DNA of 64,000 nucleotides, taken from the NCBI GenBank assembly GCA_024707265.1, contig JANQAB010000002.1, positions 578,188-642,187 of the forward strand, given 5' to 3'. This DNA is from Sporocytophaga sp. Lineage in GTDB: Bacteria > Bacteroidota > Bacteroidia > Cytophagales > Cytophagaceae. Positions within the stretch are counted from its first letter, which is position 1. Every line of letters begins with the position of its first letter. Shown here one piece after another: positions 54,484-63,314 of this stretch. The translations under genes and the position numbers were made by a program. The notes beneath the pieces were generated by a model. It saw nothing but the letters and a program-made list of their open reading frames with translations. It was not told the origin of the DNA and searched no databases.

Positions 54484-55522
54484 TTATAAAGAATAAAAAC
54501 GAATTGAATCCATTATGTCTTTAAATGTTAGAGGATGGTTGTAGGTTGAATGCCCTATCGGGTTTAATAAGGAACCTAAAATCTCATCCTGCTCATTTTT
54601 TTTGTCCTGCAAAGTTAAAGGTAGAATTTTTTCTGAATCGTATTCAAAAATTTCTGTTTTTCCAAAAATTGCAATGATATAATTTTTTATTTCGTTCAGT
54701 TCTAGTTGTGAAATGAAGCCGTTCTTCATTGATATATATGCCTCGCAAATCATTCCTATCGCAATAGCCTCGCCATGCAATAGCTTTTTGTGAGGTATAT
54801 TCAGAAAGTAGCTTTCTATGGCATGGCCAATTGTGTGGCCAAAGTTCAGAATTTTTCTTAATCCTTTTTCTTCCGGATCTTCTTCTGTAACCTTTTTTTT
54901 TGATCAGTACTGAATGTTCTACCAGGTTTTGCCACTCTTGCTGGGCCAGGCTCTTTTGTCTGATCTCATCCCACTTGCTCTTGTCAGCTATGAGTGTATG
55001 TTTTATTACTTCTGCAAACCCGGAACGCAGTTCATTGTTTGGTAATGTCTTCAGAAAAATAGTATCAATAAGCACTGCATCAGGAATACGAAAGACCCCT
55101 ATATGGTTTTTGAACAGATGAAAATCAATACCCAGTTTGCCTCCAACACTTGCGTCCACTTGTGCCAGAAGAGTTGTTGGCACTTGTACAAATGATATTC
55201 CTCTTTTGTATGTAGCAGCACAGAATCCGCCCATATCACCGATAACACCCCCGCCCAGATTGATCAGCAATGACTTTCTATCGAGTCTTAGATTCGTGAG
55301 TTTGTCCCAAATGTACTCACAAGTGCGCAAATTCTTCTGCTCTTCCCCACTTTTTATTACAATTATTTGTTCTTCCGGCAGGCTTAGACCTAGCAGGGGA
55401 AAACAATATTTGTATGTGTTTTCATCTGCAAGCAATGCAATTTTAGAAAATTTTCTTTCTTTCAAAAATCTATTCAGCTCTTCTCGGATGCTTGCTGTTA
55501 TGACTACTAATTGATTATTCAT
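54484..55522 (-). CDS. aroB: 3-dehydroquinate synthase, one frameshift
   Basis: After correction 345 residues, normal length. NAD-binding part: [25 protein letters not shown]; core [46 protein letters not shown]. Zinc ligands come from Glu near R-S-G-F-A-E and the His of N-F-G-H-T-I-G-H (found only after frame correction) and H-G-E-A. The break is an A9 run (54893-54901, coding strand); with A8 the text runs [16 protein letters not shown]. It makes the ring of the shikimate pathway from DAHP. It lies in line with aroA (2 nt) downstream and the DAHP synthase upstream. Confidence 0.88.
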
Positions 55523-55684
55523 GAATTTTTAAGCTTAAGCTGTTAAAGCGATCTTAACCTGTAAGATTGGATTGAAATCTTTAGAAAGCTCTGCTTAGCT
55601 TGATTTTAAAGGGGAGACAGAGTGGTGTTCTAAAGAAAAATTCTGATGCTTACTTCAGTTGTGCCTTAACACAAATACAAAAAT

Positions 55685-55716
55685 AAACCCGCAAAGTTAA
55701 TAACCTTGCGGGTTTA
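55685..55716 (-). terminator. Terminator after DAHP synthase-chorismate mutase
   Basis: AAACCCGCAA pairs with TTGCGGGTTT (10 bp) around 12 nt. Its position in the 256-nt gap before aroB suggests that the synthase is mainly transcribed separately from aroB-aroA. No long T-run follows on the minus strand; the T-run is on the plus side. Confidence 0.55.
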
Positions 55717-55778
55717 AATATTTTTTTTTTCACAAAGACATTGAAGTTGAAAACAATGCCTCATATAAAAACTTGAAC

Positions 55779-56885
55779 TTAAGCTTTTGAAGCAACAGCT
55801 TTCATGATTTCTGTCTGCTTTCTGATACTCTCTTCGTGAATGATTTTATAGATTTCTATAATGTATTCAGGGGTCAGATTCATCTTGGTAGCAAGCTCAG
55901 CTCTGTTCTTCATAATGTCATCCCATCTTTTTACCTGATAGGTAGTCACATTATTCTCTCTCTTGTATTCGCCGATTTTTTCAACGATAGCCATTCTCGC
56001 AGCAAGCACTTCGATAAGCTCTCTGTCAAGATTGTCTATTTTCTTTCTTAAATCGTCAAGATGATCGTTAAAGTCTTTGTCTGAAGAAGAGTCTTTTCTT
56101 ACTTTCAATTCAGAAAGGATTTCATCAAGTCGAGCAGGTGTTATTTGCTGATCTGCATCACTCCATGCTTTTTCAGGTGTGATATGCGTTTCGATCATAA
56201 GACCATCGAAGTTAAGGTCAAGAGCTTTTTGAGAAATTTCAAATATTAGGTCTCTTTTTCCTCCGATGTGGCTAGGATCACAGATAATAGGTATTTGAGG
56301 GGCAATTCTTCTTAACTCAATTGGAATTTGCCACATTGGAATGTTTCTGAATTTTGACTTGTCAGATGTTGCAAATCCTCTATGGATAGCTGCAAGGTTG
56401 GTAATACCAGCCCTGTGTAGTCTTTCGAATGCGCCTATCCACAATGGAAGTTCAGGGTGAGTAGGGTTCTTAACTAAAACTGCAACATCTTTTACACCTT
56501 GAAGGGCATCCGCCATTTCCTGTACAGAGAATGGACTTACAGTGGTTCTTGCACCGATCCAAAGTACATCTATTCCATATTTCAGAGCTTCTTCTACATG
56601 TTGCGTATTTGCTACTTCAGTTCCAACAGGTATGCCTAGTTCTTTTTTAACATCAGCAAGCCATTTCAAACCTTCTGCGCCTGCACCTTCGAAGCTGTTA
56701 GGTCTTGTTCTGGGTTTCCAGATACCTGCTCTAAGCACATCTACTTTCCCAAGGTCTTTTAACAGTTTAGCAGTTGCCATTAACTGTTCAGGTGTTTCAG
56801 CACTGCAAGGCCCAGCAATGACAAGTGGTTTGCCCTTTACTTTTGCCCATTTTTCTAAAGGATTTACTTGTAAATTAACTTCCAT
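55779..56885 (-). CDS. Bifunctional DAHP synthase - chorismate mutase
   Basis: 368 residues from ATG 56885 (Met 4 codons upstream is possible). The first 265 residues are class I-beta/KDO8P-type DAHP synthase: P-L-V-I-A-G-P-C-S-A-E-T, G-I-W-K-P-R-T-R-P-N-S-F-E-G, V-K-N-P-T-H-P and I-C-D-P-S-H-I-G-G. The C-terminal 90 residues are an AroQ chorismate mutase (LRKKIDNLDRELIEVLAARM), which in this family also gives feedback control. It thus serves both the entry to the shikimate pathway and the Phe/Tyr branch. It is transcribed divergently from proline dehydrogenase. Confidence 0.92.
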   Translation of the reverse strand: MEVNLQVNPLEKWAKVKGKPLVIAGPCSAETPEQLMATAKLLKDLGKVDVLRAGIWKPRTRPNSFEGAGAEGLKWLADVKKELGIPVGTEVANTQHVEEALKYGIDVLWIGARTTVSPFSVQEMADALQGVKDVAVLVKNPTHPELPLWIGAFERLHRAGITNLAAIHRGFATSDKSKFRNIPMWQIPIELRRIAPQIPIICDPSHIGGKRDLIFEISQKALDLNFDGLMIETHITPEKAWSDADQQITPARLDEILSELKVRKDSSSDKDFNDHLDDLRKKIDNLDRELIEVLAARMAIVEKIGEYKRENNVTTYQVKRWDDIMKNRAELATKMNLTPEYIIEIYKIIHEESIRKQTEIMKAVASKA

Positions 56886-56948
56886 AATTTTTTTCAAAGA
56901 ATAAATTAGACCAACAATTCATTGTCCATTGTCGTTCTTATCTAACGT

Positions 56949-58133
56949 ATGGACAATCACAACCTTGTATCTTTTGACGACACTTCGGCAGCTTTTTCTT
57001 CCCGTCCTGATCGTGAACTAAATAAGATGAATTTTTTATTCACAATTATGGGGATGGGTAAGTTAACAAAGATAGGCAGTTATTTTGTAAAAAGTGCATT
57101 AAAATGGAAACTTCCTGTCAAAAAAGTAATAAAAAATATACTTTTTAATCATTTCTGCGGAGGAGAGAATCTGGATGAATGCAAAATTGCAATCGATAAC
57201 CTAAGTTCTTCGGGAGTTAAAACAATTTTAGATTATGCGGTTGAAGCCGAAAGTTCTATGGCTGCATATGATCATACTATGGATGTGCTTCGGAAATCCA
57301 TTGATTTAGCAACCTCTGATAAGAATATCCCCTTTGTTGTATTTAAAATGACAGCTTTATGCCGCTTTTCCATTTTGGAAAAAGTACAGAGTGGTATCGA
57401 ATTAAATTTTACAGAAAAGGAAGAGTTCTCTCACTTCAATCAGATGGTAGAAAAAATCGCTGGCTATGCTTCTGGTGCAGATGTAAGACTTATGGTGGAT
57501 GCAGAGGAAAGTTGGATTCAAGATACTATCGATGCCGTTACATTGAAATTAATGAATCAATATAATAGAGGTAATGTTTTGATATTTAATACATTTCAGA
57601 TGTATAGGGTGGATATGCCATTTCTTCTGAAAGAGGCTATAAATTCTGCAAAGGAAAATGGTTATAAGCTTGGGGTAAAACTTGTACGGGGGGCTTATCT
57701 AGAAAAGGAGCGTAAAAGAGCTCTGGATTTAGGGTACCCTTCTCCCATTTTTCCTACTAAGGAAGAAACAGATCAGGCATTTAATGAGGCTCTTGAGTTT
57801 TGTCTTAATAATCTTAATTATGTGACAATTGTTTCAGGAAGTCACAATGAAGAAAGTAATCTGCTTCAGACGAGAGTTATGGCATCTATGAAGCTGGATA
57901 ATAATGATGAAAGGGTTTATTTTGCGCAACTTTATGGCATGGGAGATCATATTTCTTTTAATTTAGCGAGGAAAAATTTTAATGTAGGGAAGTATCTGCC
58001 TTTCGGACCATTAGAGGCTGTGATGCCTTATTTACTCAGGAGGGCAGATGAAAATAAATCCATTAAGGGTCAGACAGGTAGAGAACTTTCGCTTATAAGG
58101 AAGGAAATAGAAAGAAGAAAGCAATTGCGTTAA
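56949..58133 (+). CDS. Proline dehydrogenase
   Basis: 394 residues, FAD-binding (beta/alpha)8 barrel. K-L-V-R-G-A-Y-L-E-K-E-R is the diagnostic FAD/substrate motif; A-S-G-A-D-V-R-L-M-V-D-A-E-E-S-W and the C-terminal Q-L-Y-G-M-G-D-H-I-S-F-N-L fit the family. Monofunctional, like other Bacteroidota PutA/ProDH; the P5C dehydrogenase must be elsewhere. Oxidises proline to pyrroline-5-carboxylate and feeds electrons to quinone. Its stop codon directly abuts the stop of the convergent sigma factor gene (TTAATTAA). Confidence 0.93.
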   Translation: MDNHNLVSFDDTSAAFSSRPDRELNKMNFLFTIMGMGKLTKIGSYFVKSALKWKLPVKKVIKNILFNHFCGGENLDECKIAIDNLSSSGVKTILDYAVEAESSMAAYDHTMDVLRKSIDLATSDKNIPFVVFKMTALCRFSILEKVQSGIELNFTEKEEFSHFNQMVEKIAGYASGADVRLMVDAEESWIQDTIDAVTLKLMNQYNRGNVLIFNTFQMYRVDMPFLLKEAINSAKENGYKLGVKLVRGAYLEKERKRALDLGYPSPIFPTKEETDQAFNEALEFCLNNLNYVTIVSGSHNEESNLLQTRVMASMKLDNNDERVYFAQLYGMGDHISFNLARKNFNVGKYLPFGPLEAVMPYLLRRADENKSIKGQTGRELSLIRKEIERRKQLR

Positions 58134-58691
58134 TTAAATCTGTTGTAACTGATCTACTTTTTCCCCTTTCCCCAAGAGCGTTTTTAAGATTTTTTTAGCG
58201 TTAAAAAACTGAGATTTAGATGTTCCTTCTGAAATGTGCATCATTTCACTAATTTCCTTGTGCGAATAACCTTCTATCACAAAAAGGTTAAACACCATTC
58301 TTGATCCTTCCGGAAGCTTATGAATTACATTCATCAATTCTTCTCCGGACATTTTCTCAATGACGTCATCATCTGCAAATACCGGCAAATTAAAAGATTC
58401 AGGTTCAGATAAAGAAGACAAGTATTTTCTTTTGCGGAATTCTTTGATAGCATTATTGGTAACGATCCGTCGCATCCAACCTTCTACAGAGCCTTTTTCT
58501 TCAAATGAGTGAAGGCTTTGGAATATCTTAATCATCGATTCCTGAAACAGGTCTTCCGCATCTTCTCTGCAGGAAGAGTATCTGAGACAGACAGTCATAA
58601 GTTTTTTTGAATATAGCTTAAAAAGTGCTTCCTGTGCAATAGAGTCGTTTTTCTTACATCCTCTTATGATTTCCTCTATAGACAGGTGCAT
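58134..58691 (-). CDS. ECF RNA polymerase sigma factor
   Basis: 185 residues from ATG 58691 (upstream Met less likely). Region 2: E-D-A-E-D-L-F-Q-E-S-M-I-K-I-F and the -10 reader G-W-M-R-R-I-V-T-N-N-A-I-K-E. Region 4: L-P-E-G-S-R-M-V-F-N-L-F and G-Y-S-H-K-E-I-S-E-M. No anti-sigma gene lies beside it. The promoter region shared with the divergent XRE regulator contains a 15-bp perfect palindrome (58735-58769), which probably controls one or both genes. Confidence 0.92.
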   Translation of the reverse strand: MHLSIEEIIRGCKKNDSIAQEALFKLYSKKLMTVCLRYSSCREDAEDLFQESMIKIFQSLHSFEEKGSVEGWMRRIVTNNAIKEFRKRKYLSSLSEPESFNLPVFADDDVIEKMSGEELMNVIHKLPEGSRMVFNLFVIEGYSHKEISEMMHISEGTSKSQFFNAKKILKTLLGKGEKVDQLQQI

Positions 58692-58734
58692 ACTTGAAAT
58701 TAGGTATTGCTTAGTTTTTGAATTCAAACATTAA

Positions 58735-58769
58735 ACTAACACTTGTTTCTTTTTGAAACAAGTGTTAGT
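58735..58769. promoter_or_regulatory. 15-bp perfect palindrome between the sigma factor and XRE regulator genes
   Basis: ACTAACACTTGTTTC (58735-58749), TTTTT loop, GAAACAAGTGTTAGT (58755-58769). It lies 44 nt upstream of the sigma start and 126 nt upstream of the regulator start. A dimeric HTH protein such as the neighbouring XRE regulator could bind here, or it could fold in the RNA leader. No T-run follows on the minus strand. Confidence 0.6.
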
Positions 58770-58894
58770 GTGAATTTATTAGTGATTGTACGGGTTAGTT
58801 GTTAAAAAGGATTTATAAGCATTATGTTTTTTTAATATGTTGCTTTAAGCAACACTATGGTTGGTTTTCTGGTATAAATTGTTTAAATAGTGAT

Positions 58895-59341
58895 ATGGAT
58901 GGCGTAAATTTTTATAAGGTGTTAAAAGAGTTAAGGTTGGAAGAAAATCTTACTCAGGAAGATATTTCCAATTTATTACATATAGATAGGAGTAATATCG
59001 CCAATTACGAAAGAGGAAAGCGTCTTCCTTCCTTAGAATCCCTGATAAAAATTGCTGAATTTTTTAATGTATCCCTTGACCATCTTATTCTTGGGAAGCG
59101 ATTCGGAGCTGAAAAAGGGGAGGAAGGTGATGTTTACTCTCAGGAAACATTCCGAGAATTAATGGCTGATAATACAGCTCTTATGGAAGAACAGCTTCGT
59201 CTTTCCGAAATAGTAGCTCAAAGAGAGGAAGAAATCAAGATTTTAAAAAATTATCTGAATTCAATAAAAGAATACAATAATTTTCTGGAGGGTAAAGTTA
59301 ATTCTCTTGAAAATCAGATAATAAAGGGGGACTCCGAATAA
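58895..59341 (+). CDS. XRE-family transcriptional regulator with C-terminal coiled coil
   Basis: 148 residues from ATG 58895 (a frame 32 codons longer is open but lacks family resemblance). The N-terminal helix-turn-helix is N-L-T-Q-E-D-I-S-N-L-L-H-I-D-R-S-N-I-A-N and Y-E-R-G-K-R-L-P-S-L. After residue 85 comes a Glu-rich coiled coil (LMEEQLRLSEIVAQREEEIK) that would dimerise the protein. It is divergent from an ECF sigma factor and faces a perfect palindrome. Confidence 0.88.
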   Translation: MDGVNFYKVLKELRLEENLTQEDISNLLHIDRSNIANYERGKRLPSLESLIKIAEFFNVSLDHLILGKRFGAEKGEEGDVYSQETFRELMADNTALMEEQLRLSEIVAQREEEIKILKNYLNSIKEYNNFLEGKVNSLENQIIKGDSE

Positions 59342-59386
59342 GATTTAAACCTTCCGTTTCTTAATCAGGTTAAACTTTTAGATAAT

Positions 59387-59714
59387 TTGGAAAGGGAAGA
59401 TATTATGAAATGGTTGATTGGATTAATTGCTTTCTTAGGTATTTCAGTATTTTCATATGGTCAGGGAGAAGCAGCTAAGGATCAAGGAGAAGATGTCTCC
59501 ATTAGTTGTGCCTGGGTAGATAGTGAAAATATTGTTTGCTTTGCGGTACCTGAGGGAGAAGGGGGGGGCGACAGATTCCTTAAATCAAGATGGAGTTGAA
59601 GTAGAAGAGGAAGTGATTCCTAAAGAAACTCCAATTCCAAACTCAAACTCTAATAGAGAAGGGAAGAACATCAATAACAATGTTGTTGTAGAGAAACGAA
59701 AAATTCTCCTTTAG
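59387..59714 (+). CDS. Small exported protein, frameshift at a G8 run
   Basis: The first 50 residues contain a Sec signal (ISVFSYGQ, cleavage near residue 25; a better Met starts at 59405). The frame is then lost in GGGGGGGG (59561-59568). Removal of one G joins it to a second frame of Asn/Glu-rich text ending K-I-L-L at 59714 (108 residues in all). No family recognised. It lies in line with the XRE regulator, 45 nt after its stop, and is followed by a good terminator, so it is a real transcription unit. Confidence 0.5.
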
Positions 59715-59744
59715 AAATAAAGCTTGTATTTAATACAAATTATA

Positions 59745-59775
59745 AAAAGGCGGCCCTTCATAAGAGCCGCCTTTT
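59745..59775. terminator. Bidirectional terminator between convergent genes
   Basis: AAAAGGCGGC pairs with GCCGCCTTTT (10 bp, 11-nt loop). A and T tracts on both flanks allow it to stop both the plus-strand small protein transcript and the minus-strand sdh operon. Confidence 0.85.
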
Positions 59776-59795
59776 CGTTTTTCTAATGAAAAATA

Positions 59796-60560
59796 TTAAA
59801 GGTTTTTAGAGCTTGCTTTGGCAGCATAGTACTCTCTGTTCATTTTAGCAATTGTGTCCTGAGAAATTTCTTTTGGACATTCAACAGAACAAGCTCCGGT
59901 ATTTGTACAAGCACCAAATCCTTCCGCTTCCATTTGAGCTACCATTTTCTCTACCCTAGAAGCTCTTTCTACCTGTCCTTGAGGTAATAAAGCAAGTTGG
60001 GTGATTTTTGCGGCAACGAAAAGGGAAGCTGATGCATTTTTACATGAAGCCACACATGCTCCGCAACCTATACAGGTAGCCGCATCAAAAGCTGCATCTG
60101 CATCTATTTTAGAAATGGGAATCGCATTGGCATCAGGAACTCCTCCGGTGTTTACAGAAACAAATCCGCCAGCATTGATAATTCTGTCAAATGCACCTCT
60201 GTCTACTACAAGATCCTTTATAACCGGGAATGCAGAGGCTCTCCATGGTTCTACGACAATAGTATCCCCATCTTTGAAGCTACGCATATGGAGCTGACAG
60301 GTCGTGATACCTGTTTTAGGTCCGTGAGCCCTTCCATTAATATACATACTGCACATACCACAGATACCTTCGCGGCAGTCATGGTCAAAAGCGATAGGCT
60401 CATCTCCTTTGCTTATAAGGTCCTCGTTCAGAACGTCGAACATTTCAAGGAAAGACATGTCTGGAGATACATCTTTTACATTGTAAGAGACCATCTTGCC
60501 TTCAGATTTAGAATTTTTCTGACGCCAGACTTTTACAGTTAAGTTCATTGTTCCGCTCAT
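59796..60560 (-). CDS. sdhB: Succinate dehydrogenase/fumarate reductase iron-sulfur subunit
   Basis: 254 residues. [2Fe-2S] ligands are [12 protein letters not shown] with a fourth Cys in T-T-C-Q-L; [4Fe-4S] and [3Fe-4S] ligands lie in [14 protein letters not shown] and [12 protein letters not shown]. Carries electrons from the flavoprotein to quinone or menaquinone in respiratory complex II. Its start overlaps the sdhA stop by 1 nt. Last gene of the operon. Confidence 0.95.
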   Translation of the reverse strand: MSGTMNLTVKVWRQKNSKSEGKMVSYNVKDVSPDMSFLEMFDVLNEDLISKGDEPIAFDHDCREGICGMCSMYINGRAHGPKTGITTCQLHMRSFKDGDTIVVEPWRASAFPVIKDLVVDRGAFDRIINAGGFVSVNTGGVPDANAIPISKIDADAAFDAATCIGCGACVASCKNASASLFVAAKITQLALLPQGQVERASRVEKMVAQMEAEGFGACTNTGACSVECPKEISQDTIAKMNREYYAAKASSKNL

Positions 60561-62476
60561 TATTTGTAACTTCTCTGGGTTAATTTAACAGTTTCAAACT
60601 TTAGGTTTTCTTTGTGAAGTTCTTCTGCCTTATCCTCTCCTTTAAATTCCCAGGCGGCAACATAGGCATAGTTATCATCATCTCTTTTTGCTTCGTTTTC
60701 TTCAGTCTGATATTCTTCTCTGAAGTGTCCTCCGCATGATTCATTTCTATTCAAGGCATCTTCTACCATCAATGCTCCTAGTTCTATAAAGTCAGCAACT
60801 CTACCTGCTTTTTCAAGGCTTTGATTTAGTTCTTCACCTTCTCCAAGAACTTTGACGTTTTTCCAGAAATCTTCTTTTAATTCCTTTATTAATCCTTTAG
60901 CCTTTGTAAGACCTTCTGCATTTCTGGCCATACCACAGTAATCCCACATGATTCTGCCAAGTTCTCTGTGGTAATGCGTTACGCTTTTAGTTCCTTTTAT
61001 TGAAAGGAATTTTTTTGTTTGGGCTTTAACCTTGTCTTCTGCTTCTTTGAATGCCGGATGGTTTTTGTCAACAGCTTTAGGTCCTATTCCTGCAAGGTAA
61101 TCTCCTACAGTATAAGGGATTACAAAGTAGCCGTCAGCAAGTCCTTGCATCAGTGCGCTGGCTCCCAACCTGTTGGCTCCATGGTCGGAGAAGTTAGCTT
61201 CTCCAAGTGCGTAAAGTCCAGGAATTGTTGTCATCAGATTGTAATCAACCCAAAGGCCACCCATTGTATAGTGAACTGCAGGATAAATACGCATTGGATT
61301 TTTGTATGGATTTTCTCCGGTAATCTGAGCATACATATCAAACAAATTACCATATTTAGCGCGTACTGAATTTTCTCCAAGTCGTTTGATTGCATCAGCA
61401 AAGTCAAGATATACTGCTAAACCGCTAGATCCAACACCTTTATCAGCATCACATTGTTCTTTTGCATTTCTTGAAGCTACGTCTCTTGGAACAAGGTTTC
61501 CGAATGATGGATATTTTCTTTCAAGGAAATAATCTCTTTCATCCTCGGCAATTTCAGAAGGGTTTCTTTTATCTCCTACTTTTTTAGGAACCCAAACTCT
61601 TCCGTCATTTCTTAAGCTTTCACTCATCAAAGTCAGTTTAGACTGATGATCTCCTGAAACAGGAATACATGTTGGGTGAATCTGAGTAAAGCACGGGTTG
61701 GCAAAGAATGCTCCTTTTTTGTGAGCTCTCCATGCTGCAGTAACGTTAGAGCCTTGTGCGTTTGTTGATAGATAGAATACGTTTCCATATCCACCTGTAC
61801 ACAGAAGTACGGCGTGGCCCGCGTGAGAAGTAATTTCTCCGGTAACAAGATCTCTTGTTACTATACCTTTGGCAGCGCCGTCAATCATTACAAGATCCAG
61901 CATTTCCGTTCTGGAATACATTTTAACATTACCAAGACCGATTTGTCTTGATAGTGCACTATATGCTCCCAGAAGTAATTGCTGGCCGGTTTGCCCTCTT
62001 GCATAAAATGTTCTTGAAACCTGAGCTCCTCCAAATGATCTGTTATCCAGAAGTCCTCCGTATTCTCTTGCAAACGGAACCCCCTGAGCAACGCACTGGT
62101 CAATTATATTTACACTGACTTCTGCAAGTCTGTACACGTTCCCTTCTCTTGCTCTATAATCTCCTCCCTTTACAGTATCATAAAATAATCTGAAAATACT
62201 ATCACCATCATTTTGATAGTTTTTTGCGGCATTGATACCTCCTTGAGCTGCGATACTGTGAGCTCTTCTTGGGCTATCCTGAAAGCAAAATGCTTTTACA
62301 TTATAGCCAAGTTCTGCGAGAGTCGCTGCGGCAGAAGCTCCGGCTAATCCGGTTCCGACCACTATAATATCATATTTTCTTTTATTAGCAGGGTTTACAA
62401 GCTTCAGATTGAATTTATGCTTGGTCCATTTCTCTGCTACAGGTCCTTCAGGAATTTTAGAATCTAATTTAGTCAT
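60560..62476 (-). CDS. sdhA: Succinate dehydrogenase/fumarate reductase flavoprotein subunit
   Basis: 638 residues from ATG 62476; a start 10 codons further up would overlap the end of sdhC. FAD site [13 protein letters not shown]; covalent FAD His in [20 protein letters not shown]; catalytic-site text [18 protein letters not shown] and [11 protein letters not shown] are also typical. This is the Bacteroidota type, slightly longer than E. coli SdhA. It oxidises succinate to fumarate. Confidence 0.95.
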   Translation of the reverse strand: MTKLDSKIPEGPVAEKWTKHKFNLKLVNPANKRKYDIIVVGTGLAGASAAATLAELGYNVKAFCFQDSPRRAHSIAAQGGINAAKNYQNDGDSIFRLFYDTVKGGDYRAREGNVYRLAEVSVNIIDQCVAQGVPFAREYGGLLDNRSFGGAQVSRTFYARGQTGQQLLLGAYSALSRQIGLGNVKMYSRTEMLDLVMIDGAAKGIVTRDLVTGEITSHAGHAVLLCTGGYGNVFYLSTNAQGSNVTAAWRAHKKGAFFANPCFTQIHPTCIPVSGDHQSKLTLMSESLRNDGRVWVPKKVGDKRNPSEIAEDERDYFLERKYPSFGNLVPRDVASRNAKEQCDADKGVGSSGLAVYLDFADAIKRLGENSVRAKYGNLFDMYAQITGENPYKNPMRIYPAVHYTMGGLWVDYNLMTTIPGLYALGEANFSDHGANRLGASALMQGLADGYFVIPYTVGDYLAGIGPKAVDKNHPAFKEAEDKVKAQTKKFLSIKGTKSVTHYHRELGRIMWDYCGMARNAEGLTKAKGLIKELKEDFWKNVKVLGEGEELNQSLEKAGRVADFIELGALMVEDALNRNESCGGHFREEYQTEENEAKRDDDNYAYVAAWEFKGEDKAEELHKENLKFETVKLTQRSYK

Positions 62477-62490
62477 ATCAATTATGTGGA

Positions 62491-63144
62491 CTATCTGATG
62501 AAACAAATATAAAGCGGTATAGCTGCAAATCCTGCAGGAACAAGTATTGCGAAAGCTGTTCCCAATTTTTTAATGAACGGAGTGTATTTCGGATGTCTAA
62601 GTCCCAAAGTCTGGAATGCACTTTGGAAACCATGGTTAAGGTGAAATGCAAGAAGAAACATAGCTGCCACATAAAATAATGTGTAAGGTACATTGCCAAA
62701 TGTAATGATTGCATCATCATAAATGGTCATAGTTGCAGTGTTGGTAATTTTGTGAGGCACAAAAAATGACTTCAGGTGTACGATAAGAAAGATCAGAACC
62801 ATTGAGCCTGACAATCCCATGTTCCTTGAAAACCAACTGCTGTTTTCAGACGGTTTGTTGTAAGCATATCCTTGAGGACGGGCTTTTTTGTTCTTTACAG
62901 TAATGATTGCTGCATAGATAATGTGTACTATGAAGCCTCCGAAAAGGACGTACTCTGCTGCCTGTATCACGGGATTAGTTTTCATGAATTCCGCGTAGGC
63001 GTTGAAATCAGCTCCATCACTTTTCAGGAGCAGCAGATTACTGAGAAGATGTTCTAACAGGAACGAGATCAGAAACAGACCTGTTAAAGACATTATCAGT
63101 TTTTGACCAAGGTTTCCGGACAAAGCCTTACTTAACCAGCCCAT
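62491..63144 (-). CDS. sdhC: Succinate dehydrogenase cytochrome b subunit
   Basis: 217 residues, five predicted membrane helices with haem-type His residues (L-L-E-H-L-L, F-I-V-H-I-I, I-V-H-L-K, A-F-H-L-N-H-G). The layout is that of the fused b558-type anchor subunit found in Bacteroidota and Bacillota, so no separate SdhD is needed. First gene of sdhCAB; sdhA starts 14 nt after its stop. It binds diheme b and the quinone. Confidence 0.93.
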   Translation of the reverse strand: MGWLSKALSGNLGQKLIMSLTGLFLISFLLEHLLSNLLLLKSDGADFNAYAEFMKTNPVIQAAEYVLFGGFIVHIIYAAIITVKNKKARPQGYAYNKPSENSSWFSRNMGLSGSMVLIFLIVHLKSFFVPHKITNTATMTIYDDAIITFGNVPYTLFYVAAMFLLAFHLNHGFQSAFQTLGLRHPKYTPFIKKLGTAFAILVPAGFAAIPLYICFIR

Positions 63145-63188
63145 AATTTAATAGTGTTTTTTTAGTTTTAAATTAATATTAACTTGCC

Positions 63189-63219
63189 CAAAGTTACATT
63201 CGGGAATTTTAGTATGCAA
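63189..63219 (-). promoter_or_regulatory. Promoter of the sdhCAB operon (TTG-N20-TAACTTTG)
   Basis: On the minus strand a -33 TTG (63219-63217), 20-nt spacer and -7 TAACTTTG (63196-63189) match the Bacteroidota consensus. The expected start would leave a leader of about 37 nt to the sdhC ATG at 63144. Confidence 0.65.
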
Positions 63220-63314
63220 TGCAATTTTTTGCATTTTTTGTCATATTTCAAACATAATTTGATTTCTGTTGTAATAATTATTCGCGTGTATAACATTATC
63301 CCAGCGAGATTTAA

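Noticed and set aside
53673..54496. Plus-strand frames extremely rich in Phe, Cys, Leu and Ser or Ala, Phe, Leu
   Set aside because: They are the antisense of the Lys/Ala codon repeats of the AroA tail (AAA/GCT read backwards). No start context or conserved motif.
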